Assembly (NCBI RefSeq): GCF_013817205.1
Contig: NZ_JACDDD010000016.1
Span: forward strand, 1-52,098
DNA length: 52,098 bases
Reading direction: 5' to 3'
Source: Polaromonas sp.
Lineage (GTDB): Bacteria; Pseudomonadota; Gammaproteobacteria; Burkholderiales; Burkholderiaceae_C
Of the stretch, positions 36,982-45,053 are shown in pieces (within the stretch, counting starts at the first letter, position 1; each line of letters begins with the position of its first letter). The notes under the pieces are model-generated. The model made no database searches. It was not told the origin of the DNA and saw only the letters and a program-made list of their open reading frames with translations. Made by a program: the position numbers and the translations under genes.

Positions 36982-38340
36982 TCATGTGACAGCCTTGGCA
37001 GGTTCGCTGTTACGGAAGCGGGCGTACCAGTCGATACGGCGAGTCAGAAGCATGATGCTGGCCAGCACGACGAACAAGGCCACGGCGCCCACCACCAGAG
37101 CGGTCTGCTCCATCTGCAACAGCACAAAGAGCATGCCGTACAGCACCGCGATGCCCAGCCCGAAAGGCAGGCCACGCGCCCAGCTGCCGAGCATGTGACT
37201 GGCGTAATAGGCGAGCAAAAGCACGCAGGACGACGAGGCAATCACATAGGCGACGTCAAACCGCATGTGCTCAGAGAGACTGACAAGGAGCAGGAAAAAC
37301 ATGCTCATCGCCGCGCCCACCAAAAAGTACTGGATCGGGTGCACACGCAGGGCTTTCATGAACTCGAACAGGCCGACCGCAAGAAAGGTCAGTCCGATAA
37401 AGAGCAGGCCATATTTGGTGGCGCGATCGCTCAGGGCATAGGTGTTGGCCGGATCGACAAAGGTGACGCTGAAAGCCTCGACGCATCCGCTGCCCGGCGT
37501 TCCGTCGTCGGACGGCGCGCACGCTCTCTTTTCGGCAGCGCCGCCGTTGCTGGCCATGTCCTGCTGCGCCGTACTGGCCAGCGCGCTGACCCGCCAGTTT
37601 GCTTCAAATCCCTGATCGCTGATCTTTCGCGCGACAGGCAGAAACTGGCCGCCAAAGCTCGGGTGGGGCCAGTTGGAGCTCAGTTGCATTTGCGTGTCGC
37701 CGCCCAGTGGCACGACAGAGATACTTTGTGTGCCGACCAATTCCAGCTGAAACTCGGCCTGCAGCGGCTGGGCACGCGCCAGGGCGGGCGGCAGGGGAAC
37801 ATGGACGCCGCGGGGATAACGGCCAAAAAAAGTGCCTGGCTTGAGTGGCAGAAGCTGGTCGCCGACCTTCGCGCTGGCGTGCCGGATGCCCCGGGCATCG
37901 GAGACTGCCATCATCAGCAGCGGCTGGCCGCAACTCATGCGTGAGCCGCCATGCTGGGCGACCGGCTTGAGCGCTTCGGTGTCTGTCCATTGCGCGACCA
38001 CCTGTGCCTTGAGGCTGAATACCTGCGTTGCATGCAGCCCCCTTGCACGGGGCTCAAGTTCGCTGCTTCCCTTGATCGACAGCAGCGCAGGGGTGGCCAC
38101 CAGATGAAACTCGCGCCGCTCGGGACGCGTTTCCTTGTCGGTCCGGCTTTCCCACTCTTCCGTACAGGCCATGTGGATCAGGGGCCCGGTCAGCGTCTGC
38201 GCGCCAGCCAGGCTCTGCGCCACACTTTGGACCGCGATGTTGCGGTACAGCTGCCGGTCATGCACCACCGCACTGATCTGTAGCAGTGCAATGACCAGCA
38301 AGACAAGCACCAGGGCGATGGATATCAATTTTGACTTCAC
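36982..38340 (-). CDS. creD: CreD inner-membrane protein
   Basis: A 452-residue protein from a GTG at 38340. One N-terminal helix, a periplasmic domain of about 260 residues with SLAGAQTLTGPLIHMACTEE and later SVVPLGGDTQMQLSSNWPHP SFGGQFLP, then six C-terminal helices including RVHPIQYFLVGAAMSMFFLL LVSLSEH, the CreD signature. CreD expression follows CreBC activation and is linked to beta-lactam and envelope phenotypes in other bacteria. Here it is convergent with creBC rather than downstream in the same direction. A hairpin covers its ribosome site and a perfect cre-tag lies 75 bases upstream. Confidence 0.9.
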   Translation of the reverse strand: MKSKLISIALVLVLLVIALLQISAVVHDRQLYRNIAVQSVAQSLAGAQTLTGPLIHMACTEEWESRTDKETRPERREFHLVATPALLSIKGSSELEPRARGLHATQVFSLKAQVVAQWTDTEALKPVAQHGGSRMSCGQPLLMMAVSDARGIRHASAKVGDQLLPLKPGTFFGRYPRGVHVPLPPALARAQPLQAEFQLELVGTQSISVVPLGGDTQMQLSSNWPHPSFGGQFLPVARKISDQGFEANWRVSALASTAQQDMASNGGAAEKRACAPSDDGTPGSGCVEAFSVTFVDPANTYALSDRATKYGLLFIGLTFLAVGLFEFMKALRVHPIQYFLVGAAMSMFFLLLVSLSEHMRFDVAYVIASSSCVLLLAYYASHMLGSWARGLPFGLGIAVLYGMLFVLLQMEQTALVVGAVALFVVLASIMLLTRRIDWYARFRNSEPAKAVT

Positions 38341-38347
38341 GTGGATC

Positions 38348-38366
38348 CTTTCGTTGATGACGAAAG
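38348..38366 (-). promoter_or_regulatory. hairpin over the creD ribosome-binding site
   Basis: CTTTCGT, loop, ACGAAAG: a perfect 7-bp stem whose 3' arm runs into AAAGGA, the apparent Shine-Dalgarno, about 8 bases before the GTG. It could limit creD translation. Confidence 0.45.
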
Positions 38367-38414
38367 ACAGTGTGCAAACCGACGGTGAAGCCAGCAGGGA
38401 GAAAGATCCGCTGT

Positions 38415-38430
38415 GTGAAGCCGGTGTGAA
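38415..38430 (-). promoter_or_regulatory. cre-tag, CreB-binding site upstream of creD
   Basis: The minus strand reads TTCAC ACCGGC TTCAC, an exact match to the known cre-tag TTCACnnnnnnTTCAC. It lies 75 bases upstream of creD on the creD strand. An extra half site (TTCAC) is at 38385-38389. Confidence 0.85.
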
Positions 38431-38444
38431 GTCAGGCGGAAAAA

Positions 38445-39131
38445 CTACTCTTTTTGCAGCATTTTGACCATCCGGTTGCTGGTGTTGCGCAGGCGCTGGG
38501 CCAACAGCTGGGTGATCTTGACGACCAGTTTGGCGCCTACACCGGGGTGTTGGCGGATCAACTGGCCGATGGCGGCGCGGCTCAGCACAGCGGCCTCCAC
38601 CACGTCAATGGCGGTGCAAGTGGCGTAACGCACGTCGCGGTCAAACATGGACATCTCGCCCAGGGTCGCGCCTTCGGTGGCCACACCCAGGCGGGAAAAG
38701 CTTTCATTGGACTGGGCTTCGTCGTCCGTTGGCGGCGTGGACTTGGTCACGTCCACCGTGCCGCTGAGTAACAACAGCATCCAGTCGCCCTGGTCGCCTT
38801 CGCTGAGCAGCACCTGGCCCGGTTGCGCGCGTACCAGCAGCATGGACTCGCCCAGGGTGTCGAGCTCCTGCGGTGTGAAATCTTCCAGAATCGCCGAATG
38901 CTCAAGCAGGCCAGGCCCGCGCCCGGACATCTTCTGGCAGTTGCCCAGCAGCTCCAGCCCGGCATCCTGCAGCTTCTGCTCCAGTGAGATGGCCCCCACG
39001 TCGGTGTTCGGTTCGCTCTCAGTTTGTCGAACGCCACCCGGGGGGGCCGGGCTTGCCTGGGCCGGCTCTGCGCTGCGCTCCTGGGGCGCGCCGCCTGCGG
39101 CGTCGGGCTTCAAGGGATCTGTTGCAGCCAT
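38445..39131 (-). CDS. cyclic-nucleotide-binding domain protein without a DNA-binding domain
   Basis: A 228-residue protein. The first 45 residues are Pro/Ala/Glu-rich and disordered. The cNMP-binding fold has FTPQELDTLGESMLLVRAQP, GDQGDWMLLLLSGTVDVTKS and the phosphate cassette GEMSMFDRDVRYATCTA with conserved Glu and Arg. It ends in a helical segment without helix-turn-helix. Its start lies 22 bases inside the preceding lipoprotein gene, so it is the last gene of the Mla-like operon. Role as a cAMP or cyclic-di-GMP sensor for envelope transport is inference. Confidence 0.82.
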   Translation of the reverse strand: MAATDPLKPDAAGGAPQERSAEPAQASPAPPGGVRQTESEPNTDVGAISLEQKLQDAGLELLGNCQKMSGRGPGLLEHSAILEDFTPQELDTLGESMLLVRAQPGQVLLSEGDQGDWMLLLLSGTVDVTKSTPPTDDEAQSNESFSRLGVATEGATLGEMSMFDRDVRYATCTAIDVVEAAVLSRAAIGQLIRQHPGVGAKLVVKITQLLAQRLRNTSNRMVKMLQKE

Positions 39132-39805
39132 GTCGCTATCTCTTCGATTGCGGCGTCTGTCGCGGCGGTGAGTGCGCGCACGCCGCCGGGCGCATCGGTG
39201 CTAGGCGCCGGGCGCACCACTGTGATGCTGCGCTGGGCCAGCAGCTTTTCACCGCTGGGCGTGGCTTCCACCAGGGTGGCTCGCAGGCGGATCAGTCCCA
39301 CGCTGGTGGCCGGGGACTCAAAGAAATGGCTGAACTCGTCAAGCTCGAGCTGCAGCACGCGCGGCAACACGCCTTGATTGGCGCTGCGATTCAGCGCCGG
39401 GCCTTCGCCGGCGTTGAGCACGGCGCGCGTGCGGCCCAGCGTGTCGCGCAGGCGCTGGCGGATCAACTGCGCCGGCGGCATACTCCAGCGCGCCTGCGCG
39501 TACGGGCGCAGTTGCTGCGCATCGTCATAAGCCAGCCGGTAAAGCACGGTCTGATTGTCGAGCACGCCACCGGGCGTTGTGATCTCTGCCAGTGCAATCG
39601 GTGCCAGAGGTGCCTGTCGCGTAGCGGGCATGGACACCATGGCACCGGGCCCGAAGTCGTAGAGCGCGGCGCGCAATGGTTTGTCTGGCAGGGCCGAGCA
39701 GGCGCCCAGTAACAGGGCCAGCGACAACATCAAGCCAAATCGGCCTCCAGCCCTTGATTTACGGGCATATGTTGCTCCTGTATTCATAGCAAATAAGCAG
39801 GTCAT
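39110..39805 (-). CDS. ABC-type transport auxiliary lipoprotein (PqiC/LptE-like, DUF330-type)
   Basis: A 231-residue protein. A signal peptide with lipobox LLLGAC places the acylated Cys at about 36. The mature part has LYDFGPGAM, a Tyr-rich beta core with TVLYRLAYDDAQQLRPYAQA RWSMPPAQLIRQRL, the pattern of ABC-type transport auxiliary lipoproteins that pair with MCE proteins. The ATG at 39805 overlaps the MCE stop as ATGA; an ATG six codons later is possible. It is probably the outer-membrane end of the lipid pathway. Confidence 0.85.
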   Translation of the reverse strand: MTCLFAMNTGATYARKSRAGGRFGLMLSLALLLGACSALPDKPLRAALYDFGPGAMVSMPATRQAPLAPIALAEITTPGGVLDNQTVLYRLAYDDAQQLRPYAQARWSMPPAQLIRQRLRDTLGRTRAVLNAGEGPALNRSANQGVLPRVLQLELDEFSHFFESPATSVGLIRLRATLVEATPSGEKLLAQRSITVVRPAPSTDAPGGVRALTAATDAAIEEIATWLQQIP

Positions 39806-40755
39806 GGTTTTCCTCCGGGAGGGATAAAGCCTTTTTCGCCTGGGCCTGGTACAGGCGGGCCGTTGCCAAAAATAAGCGACTGCGGGTTGTCGTCCACCGA
39901 GTTGACGGTGCGACGCAGCTGACGCATGGCGCGGGCGGTTTCCTCGGCCACCTCGGCAACGCGCGGTAGCGTCGTGGCACTGAAGGTCTCCACGGTGGTC
40001 GCAAGTGCGGCAGTGCCTTCGGCAACTTTGTCGATCGGTCCGCCCTTGGCGTTCAGTCGATCAGAGGTGGCTGTCACACTGTTGGCGGTTGTTGACACAT
40101 CGTCGGCCGCAGTCTTGAGCGACTTCATGGTTGCACCCGCTTCCCGGCTCAGCTTGGGCAAACTGGCCACCACCGGCTCCATCTTGAGCACCACCTTGTT
40201 GATGCTGTCAGCCGCCTGGCTGAAATTGTTGACCGCTCCCATCAGCGCCTGCTGGTTGCCGTCGCCCAGCAGCTTGTTGAGCTGGGTGCTGGCGGCCTCG
40301 ACCTGGTTCATGATGACCTCGCTCTTCTTCAGCAGCTTGTCCAGCAGCCCGGGCTTGAGCGGGATGCGCGGCGGGTCGTCGTCGTTGGCTACCAGCGCCA
40401 CGGTGGAGGGACCGTCGTCTTCCAGCTGGATGAAGCCCAGGCCGGTGACACCCTGCGAGCTGATGGACGCAAAAGTGGACTGGGTCAGCGGCGTGCCGAT
40501 CTCGACCGAGATCCGGATCAGCACATTGCCGGCAATCTTGTGGTCGAAGCCGATGAATTCAACCTTGCCGACCGGCACGCCGCGAAAACGCACCTGCGCC
40601 TGCGGCTGCAGGCCGGAGATGGTTTCACGCGTGGACAGCTCATAAAGATTGCGTTCACCGTCGTCGCGCGTCAGCCAGACGGCCAGCACCGCCAGCAAGG
40701 CGGCAACCACCAGCACAAACGCGCCGGCGGCGATGGCATGGGCTTTGTTTTCCAT
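39802..40755 (-). CDS. MlaD-like MCE family protein
   Basis: A 317-residue protein with one N-terminal membrane helix (AIAAGAFVLVVAALLAVLAVW, split across 8-28), then the MCE domain at about 40-115 with ISGLQPQAQVRFRGVPVGKV and SSQGVTGLGFIQLEDDG. A long helical C-terminal part has regularly spaced hydrophobic residues, as in proteins forming tunnels across the periplasm. It receives lipid from the ABC transporter. Longer than E. coli MlaD (about 180 residues), closer to Pqi/Yeb-type or plant TGD2-like lengths. Confidence 0.9.
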   Translation of the reverse strand: MENKAHAIAAGAFVLVVAALLAVLAVWLTRDDGERNLYELSTRETISGLQPQAQVRFRGVPVGKVEFIGFDHKIAGNVLIRISVEIGTPLTQSTFASISSQGVTGLGFIQLEDDGPSTVALVANDDDPPRIPLKPGLLDKLLKKSEVIMNQVEAASTQLNKLLGDGNQQALMGAVNNFSQAADSINKVVLKMEPVVASLPKLSREAGATMKSLKTAADDVSTTANSVTATSDRLNAKGGPIDKVAEGTAALATTVETFSATTLPRVAEVAEETARAMRQLRRTVNSVDDNPQSLIFGNGPPVPGPGEKGFIPPGGKP

Positions 40756-40786
40756 TTTAAAAACCTCTCTATCTAGTAGCTGTGGC

Positions 40787-40930
40787 GATGCATGGCTGAA
40801 AATTCAGATTTTTGGGATGAAATGCAAGGCGCCCGGAGCACAGCAACCGGAATGTACCCAGGTACATGAGGATTGCGAGCACCGCGCAACGCCGCAGTTC
40901 GCCCAAAAAATGAATTTGCAGTCATGCATC
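40787..40930. repeat. 144-bp imperfect palindromic element
   Basis: The arms of about 70 bases match when one is reversed: GATGCATGGCTGAAAATTCA against GATGCATGACTGCAAATTCA, both then continuing into TTTTTGGG and a GC-rich part, meeting at ATGTACC CA GGTACAT. The centre is near 40859. It fills the gap between the ATPase and MCE genes and includes the ATPase stop codon. A long stem-loop RNA or a non-autonomous repeat is likely. Confidence 0.8.
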
Positions 40931-41717
40931 AAACAGTAAACGGGTATTCGCGCAGCAACTCCATCGCGCGCTGCCCGCGTTCGCCCAGGAAGAAGTTGCG
41001 GATAAAGGGATGCGGAAAGGCAATCACGTCGCGCGGTGGGCCGCTGACAATCACCTTCTGGTCGGCCAGCACGGCGATGCGGGTGCTGAGCTCGAACAGG
41101 GTGTCCAGGTCGTGGGTGACCATCACCACCGTCAGGCCCATGCCCTTGTGCAGGGCGCGCAGCAGCGCGCAAAAGCTGTCCGAGCTGTCCGGGTCCAGGC
41201 CAGCCGTCGGCTCGTCAAGCAGCAACAGCGGCGGGTCCATGATCAGGGCCCTGGCCAGCGACACGCGCTTGACCATACCGCCCGACAAATCGCTGGGCAT
41301 CTTGTCGGCGTGTTCGGGCGCCAGCCCGACCATCTGCAGCTTGACCATGGCCGCCTCGTAAATCAGCGAGTTCGGCAGGGTCTTGAGCTCGCGCAGCGGG
41401 AAGGCGATGTTTTCCAGCACGGTGAAGGCCGAGAACAGCGCGCCCTGCTGGAACAGCATGCCCACGCGCTGTGCCGCGCCGCGTTTGCTTAGCTCTGCTG
41501 CGGGTTTGCCCAGCACCGTGATGTCGCCGGCAGTCGGCTGCTCCAGCCCCAGCATCTGGCGCAACAGCACTGTCTTGCCAGTACCCGAGCCGCCAACCAG
41601 CGACAAAAATTCGCCGCGATGTATCGTCAGGTCCAGATCCTTGTGCACCACCGACTGCTTGTCCCTGTTGGTGAAGACGGTGGACAGGCCTGAGATGTCG
41701 ACGATCACCTCACTCAT
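40929..41717 (-). CDS. ABC transporter ATP-binding protein (MlaF-like)
   Basis: A 262-residue ATPase. Walker A GGSGTGKT at 42-49, signature LSGGM at 144-148, Walker B LLLLDEPTAG at 164-173 and the H-loop VMVTHDLDTL. The lack of a membrane domain and the pairing with MlaE- and MCE-type genes place it in the MlaF group, which powers phospholipid movement between membranes. It is followed by a palindromic repeat before the MCE gene. Confidence 0.93.
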   Translation of the reverse strand: MSEVIVDISGLSTVFTNRDKQSVVHKDLDLTIHRGEFLSLVGGSGTGKTVLLRQMLGLEQPTAGDITVLGKPAAELSKRGAAQRVGMLFQQGALFSAFTVLENIAFPLRELKTLPNSLIYEAAMVKLQMVGLAPEHADKMPSDLSGGMVKRVSLARALIMDPPLLLLDEPTAGLDPDSSDSFCALLRALHKGMGLTVVMVTHDLDTLFELSTRIAVLADQKVIVSGPPRDVIAFPHPFIRNFFLGERGQRAMELLREYPFTV

Positions 41718-41754
41718 CGCGCACTCCTGATATTAGCGCTGTCACTCTTGAACC

Positions 41755-41848
41755 AAACAGGGGCCGCGGGGCTGGCTTTGCCAGACCGCAGGCGCAGCGC
41801 CCCCCCCCTGGGGGCAGCGACCCACACGCAGTGGGGGAGCGTGGGGGT
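41755..41848 (-). repeat. dispersed repeat family B, reverse copy
   Basis: CAGGGGCCGCGGGGCTGGCT, TTGCCAGACCGCAGGCGCAG, a C-run with CTGGGGGCAGC and GACCCACACGCAGTGGGGG. It separates the permease and ATPase genes of the Mla-like operon. Confidence 0.78.
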
Positions 41849-41853
41849 CATGT

Positions 41854-43008
41854 TCAGATTCCAATGTTTTTGAACAGCACCGCAAACAGCGCATCCACCA
41901 GAATCACCACGGTGATCGACGTGACGACGGATGCCGTCGTGCCCTGGCCCAGGCTTTCGGTGTTCGGCTTGACGCGCAGGCCGAAGTGGCAGCCGATCAG
42001 CGCAATCAGCACGCCGAAGACCACCGATTTGGCAGTCGCCAGCGTGAGGTTGGATGCATCTACCGCAGCTGGCAATGCGTTGATGAAAAACGAGGGCGTG
42101 ATGCCCATGGCCAGGTCGGCAGCCAGCATGCCGCCAATCAACGCTGCTACGGTGGTCCACGCGCTGATCAGTGGCATGACCACCGCCAGCGCCAGCGCGC
42201 GCGGCATCACCAGGCGGTAGCTGTGGGCAATGCCCATCACCCGCATGGCGTCCAGCTCTTCAGTCACCCGCATCACGCCGATCTGCGCTGTAATGGCCGA
42301 CCCCGACCGCCCCGCAATCAGGATGGCGGCCAGCACAGGCCCCAGCTCGCGAATCAGGGAAATGCCGAGAATGTCGACGATGAAGGCGTCGGCGCCAAAC
42401 TGCTTGAGCTGCTGCGAAATCAGGTAAGCCAGCACCACGCCGATGAGAAAACCTACCAGCGCAGTGATCGGCAAGGCAGTGGCACCGATGTGATACAGGT
42501 GTCCCGACAGGTCGCGCCACGGGCCATCGCCCGGTCGCCTGGCCAGCTTGCCCAGATTGAGCATCAGCCGGCCGACCAACGCCACCAGGTCGGTGAAATG
42601 ATGAAATACTTCGATCAGGCCTTCACCGAGATTGAGAAAAGCCTGTTTAAAGCCAGGTGCTGGCGTGGCAGGCCTGTCCACGCTGAACTCGGCCACGCGC
42701 TCCAGTACGGCGCGCTGGGCGTCTTCGACTTCGATTTTTTCGGGCCATTGCCGGCCCCAGTGGTTCCACAGCACCTGGGCACCCAGGTGGTCAAGCTGAT
42801 CCATCTGGCGCAAATCCCAGACCACGCCACGGCCGGCTTCGCTGCCCTGGGCCTTCAGGCTGGCGGTCAGCGCATCCCAGACCGGGCGCGCCGTCAACTC
42901 CCCGCCAGTCCAGAAGCCCAGCACCAGGCAGGACGCGCCTTCCGGCGCTTCCTGAACATCGATGTGCGGAGCGGATTCGCCTGCAGCTTTTTCCTCCGGA
43001 GATGACAT
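41854..43008 (-). CDS. MlaE-type ABC permease with N-terminal STAS domain
   Basis: About 384 residues from the ATG at 43008; a TTG at 43044 is an alternative. The first 120 residues resemble a STAS/MlaB-like domain (VVWDLRQMDQLDHLGAQVLW NHWG). From about 140 the permease begins: GATALPITALVGFLIGVVLA YLISQQLKQFGA, then the MlaE coupling motif LGPVLAAILIAGRSGSAITA QIGVMRVTEELDAM. Five or so helices follow. The fused STAS domain replaces the separate MlaB protein. This is the first gene of the lipid-transport operon. Confidence 0.92.
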   Translation of the reverse strand: MSSPEEKAAGESAPHIDVQEAPEGASCLVLGFWTGGELTARPVWDALTASLKAQGSEAGRGVVWDLRQMDQLDHLGAQVLWNHWGRQWPEKIEVEDAQRAVLERVAEFSVDRPATPAPGFKQAFLNLGEGLIEVFHHFTDLVALVGRLMLNLGKLARRPGDGPWRDLSGHLYHIGATALPITALVGFLIGVVLAYLISQQLKQFGADAFIVDILGISLIRELGPVLAAILIAGRSGSAITAQIGVMRVTEELDAMRVMGIAHSYRLVMPRALALAVVMPLISAWTTVAALIGGMLAADLAMGITPSFFINALPAAVDASNLTLATAKSVVFGVLIALIGCHFGLRVKPNTESLGQGTTASVVTSITVVILVDALFAVLFKNIGI

Positions 43009-43333
43009 GTGTTTGATAGTGCGCGCGCTGGGAAAGTCAGACAAAAAAGACCGGCGCCTGTCGCAGATGTGTGGGGCGCCGCGTGAATGAAACTGATAGT
43101 AATGCAGCAGGTCACTGCGCGGCTACAGGCATTTAGCGCCAAAACTGGGGCCTCCTGTCCTACAGACTGCCCGCACACATCGGGATGCAGTCGCTTTGCG
43201 GCAATGGGATTGACTGGTGGACGAAAGGTGCGCCGGCTCACCAGCAAGGCGAGCTACCGTCCGGAAATTGAGAATACAGCCCCCGGCCAGGAGACCGGGC
43301 GGGAACGTGTCATGAGCGCATTGCCGATGCTTT
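43009..43333. other. intergenic stretch, no gene seen
   Basis: The upstream region of the Mla-like operon and the downstream region of the GntR gene, both on the minus strand. A GC-rich dyad CCCCCGGCCAGGAGACCGGG is near 43280. No ORF looks like a protein and no clear promoter was identified. Confidence 0.5.
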
Positions 43334-44041
43334 TTAGCTGGTCGGCGGCTCGTGGGTGCTGGTTTGTCCGGTGCGCAGTAGAGGGGATCTGAGAATGATC
43401 TGGGCGGTAGAGAAAAAATGCTGCTCCAGGGCGCGCAACGCGGCTGCTTCGTCGCGCTTGAGCACGGCCGCCATGAGCTGCCGGTGTTCACCGCGTACAT
43501 CGCGCTTGTCTGTCTCCAATGGCGCCGACAGGCGGCGGTAGCGCTCACTTTGCTCATGCAGCAGTGCGCGCAAGCGCAGCAACCACGGGCTGGGGCAAGC
43601 GCTGACGAGCGCTTCGTGAAACTCCCGGTGAGAGTTGCTCCAGACCTGGGTCACACGCGTTTCTGCATCGGCCGGCGAATCCTGTAGCCGCTCCATGCGA
43701 TGGGCGGCGGCGACGATACGGCTTTCCCATTCGACGTCGCCGTTTTTCATGGCTTGCGCCAGGCACAGCGACTCGACCTCGACACGCGTGCGCGTCAGGT
43801 CCATCAGCTCCTCACCGCTGACCGGGCTCACGCGATAGCCGCGCTGTGCTTCGGCAATCACCATGCCCTCAGCGCTCAGACGTGACAGCGCTTCGCGTAT
43901 CGCACCCAGGCTCACGTCAAACCTTTTCTCCAGGGCGCCAATGTTCAACTTCGCGCCCGCGGGCAACTGGCCATCGAGGATTTCAGCCCTGATGAGGCGG
44001 CAAACAGTTTCTGCTTGGGTGGGTTTACTGGAGGTCAGCAT
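43334..44041 (-). CDS. GntR family regulator, FadR/FCD subfamily
   Basis: A 235-residue protein. The winged HTH has VCRLIRAEILDGQLPAGAKL NIGALEKRFDVSLGAIREAL SRLSAEGMV; the FCD domain has the metal-binding His residues around SNSHREFHEALVSAC and RDVRGEHRQLMAAVLKRDEA AALRALEQHF. It probably represses the divergent FAH/TRAP genes and responds to a carboxylic acid. A perfect AT-rich dyad in the shared gap is its likely operator. Confidence 0.92.
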   Translation of the reverse strand: MLTSSKPTQAETVCRLIRAEILDGQLPAGAKLNIGALEKRFDVSLGAIREALSRLSAEGMVIAEAQRGYRVSPVSGEELMDLTRTRVEVESLCLAQAMKNGDVEWESRIVAAAHRMERLQDSPADAETRVTQVWSNSHREFHEALVSACPSPWLLRLRALLHEQSERYRRLSAPLETDKRDVRGEHRQLMAAVLKRDEAAALRALEQHFFSTAQIILRSPLLRTGQTSTHEPPTS

Positions 44042-44077
44042 GGCTGATGGGATTTTATCGGGTATGTACTAAGTAAT

Positions 44078-44093
44078 AAATAATAGATTATTT
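44078..44093. promoter_or_regulatory. candidate operator of the GntR regulator
   Basis: AAATAAT AG ATTATTT, a perfect 7-bp dyad, in the 115-base gap between the GntR gene and the divergent FAH gene. The surrounding DNA (44070-44110) is the most AT-rich in the region, suiting promoters. Confidence 0.6.
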
Positions 44094-44156
44094 GATAAAT
44101 TATACATATCACCCCTGACGAGCAACGTCACGCAAGGGTTGACTCAAGGAGAAATA

Positions 44157-45044
44157 ATGAAACTGGTTCGATTCCTGTCAAAAGGGCGGGAAGGGTGGGC
44201 GGTCCATGACCCCGCGACGGATAGCTGGCATGGCACGACCACCGATTCGCAGGCCTATCCCGGCACCATGGACGCCCTGATCCGCAAAGGCGGCGACGCG
44301 CTGGCGCAGGCCGCCGGGGTCATGGCGCACCAGGCCGCTATTGACCTGGCCAACGTGCAGTTCCTGGCGCCTGTGGCCAACCCGCCCAAAATTATCTGCG
44401 TTGGGCTGAACTACAAGGACCACTCTGAAGAGAGCGGCTTCAAGCAACCCGACTACCCCACACTGTTTTCGCGCTTCAACACCAGTGTGATTGGCCACGG
44501 TGACGCGCTGCTTCATACCAGCCTGTCGGACACCCTGGACTATGAGGGCGAGCTGGTGGTGGTGATCGGCAAGGGCGGCGTCAACATCGCCCGCGAGAAC
44601 GCCCTCTCGCACGTGCTGGCCTACTCGGTCTTCAACGACGGCAGCATCCGCGAGTACCAGTTCAAGTCGCCCCAGTGGATGATGGGCAAGAACTTTGACG
44701 GCACCGGCGCCTTCGGCCCCTGGATGGTCACTGCCGACGAACTGCCGCCAGGCGCGCGCGGCCTGCTGCTGGAGACTCGCCTGAACGGCCAGACCGTGCA
44801 GTCGGCCAATACCGACGACATGGTGTTCGACGTCGAGTCCCTGATTGTCATTCTCAGCGAGGTCTTCACGCTTGAAGCCGGCGACCTGATCGTCGCTGGC
44901 ACACCTTCAGGCATCGGCCACGCACGCGAACCGAAGCTGTACATGCGGCCTGGCGACGTCTGCGAAGTCGAGATCGAACGCATCGGCCTGCTGCGCAACA
45001 AGGTGCAGAGCAGAGTCACCGCCCCGTCCACTGTCAACCACTGA
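44157..45044 (+). CDS. fumarylacetoacetate hydrolase family protein
   Basis: A 295-residue protein from the ATG at 44157 with AAGGAGA upstream. The FAH domain begins IICVGLNYKDHSEESGFKQP; metal ligands are in DTLDYEGELVVVIGKGG and LVNG-like regions, with KNFDGTGAFGPWMVTADELP and AGTPSGIGHAREPKLYMRPG DVCEVEIE later. The family includes acylpyruvases, decarboxylases and ureidoglycolate lyase-like enzymes. With the TRAP importer and FAD dehydrogenase it likely handles a 2-oxo or 2-hydroxy acid. Confidence 0.9.
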   Translation: MKLVRFLSKGREGWAVHDPATDSWHGTTTDSQAYPGTMDALIRKGGDALAQAAGVMAHQAAIDLANVQFLAPVANPPKIICVGLNYKDHSEESGFKQPDYPTLFSRFNTSVIGHGDALLHTSLSDTLDYEGELVVVIGKGGVNIARENALSHVLAYSVFNDGSIREYQFKSPQWMMGKNFDGTGAFGPWMVTADELPPGARGLLLETRLNGQTVQSANTDDMVFDVESLIVILSEVFTLEAGDLIVAGTPSGIGHAREPKLYMRPGDVCEVEIERIGLLRNKVQSRVTAPSTVNH

Positions 45045-45053
45045 AAGCACACC

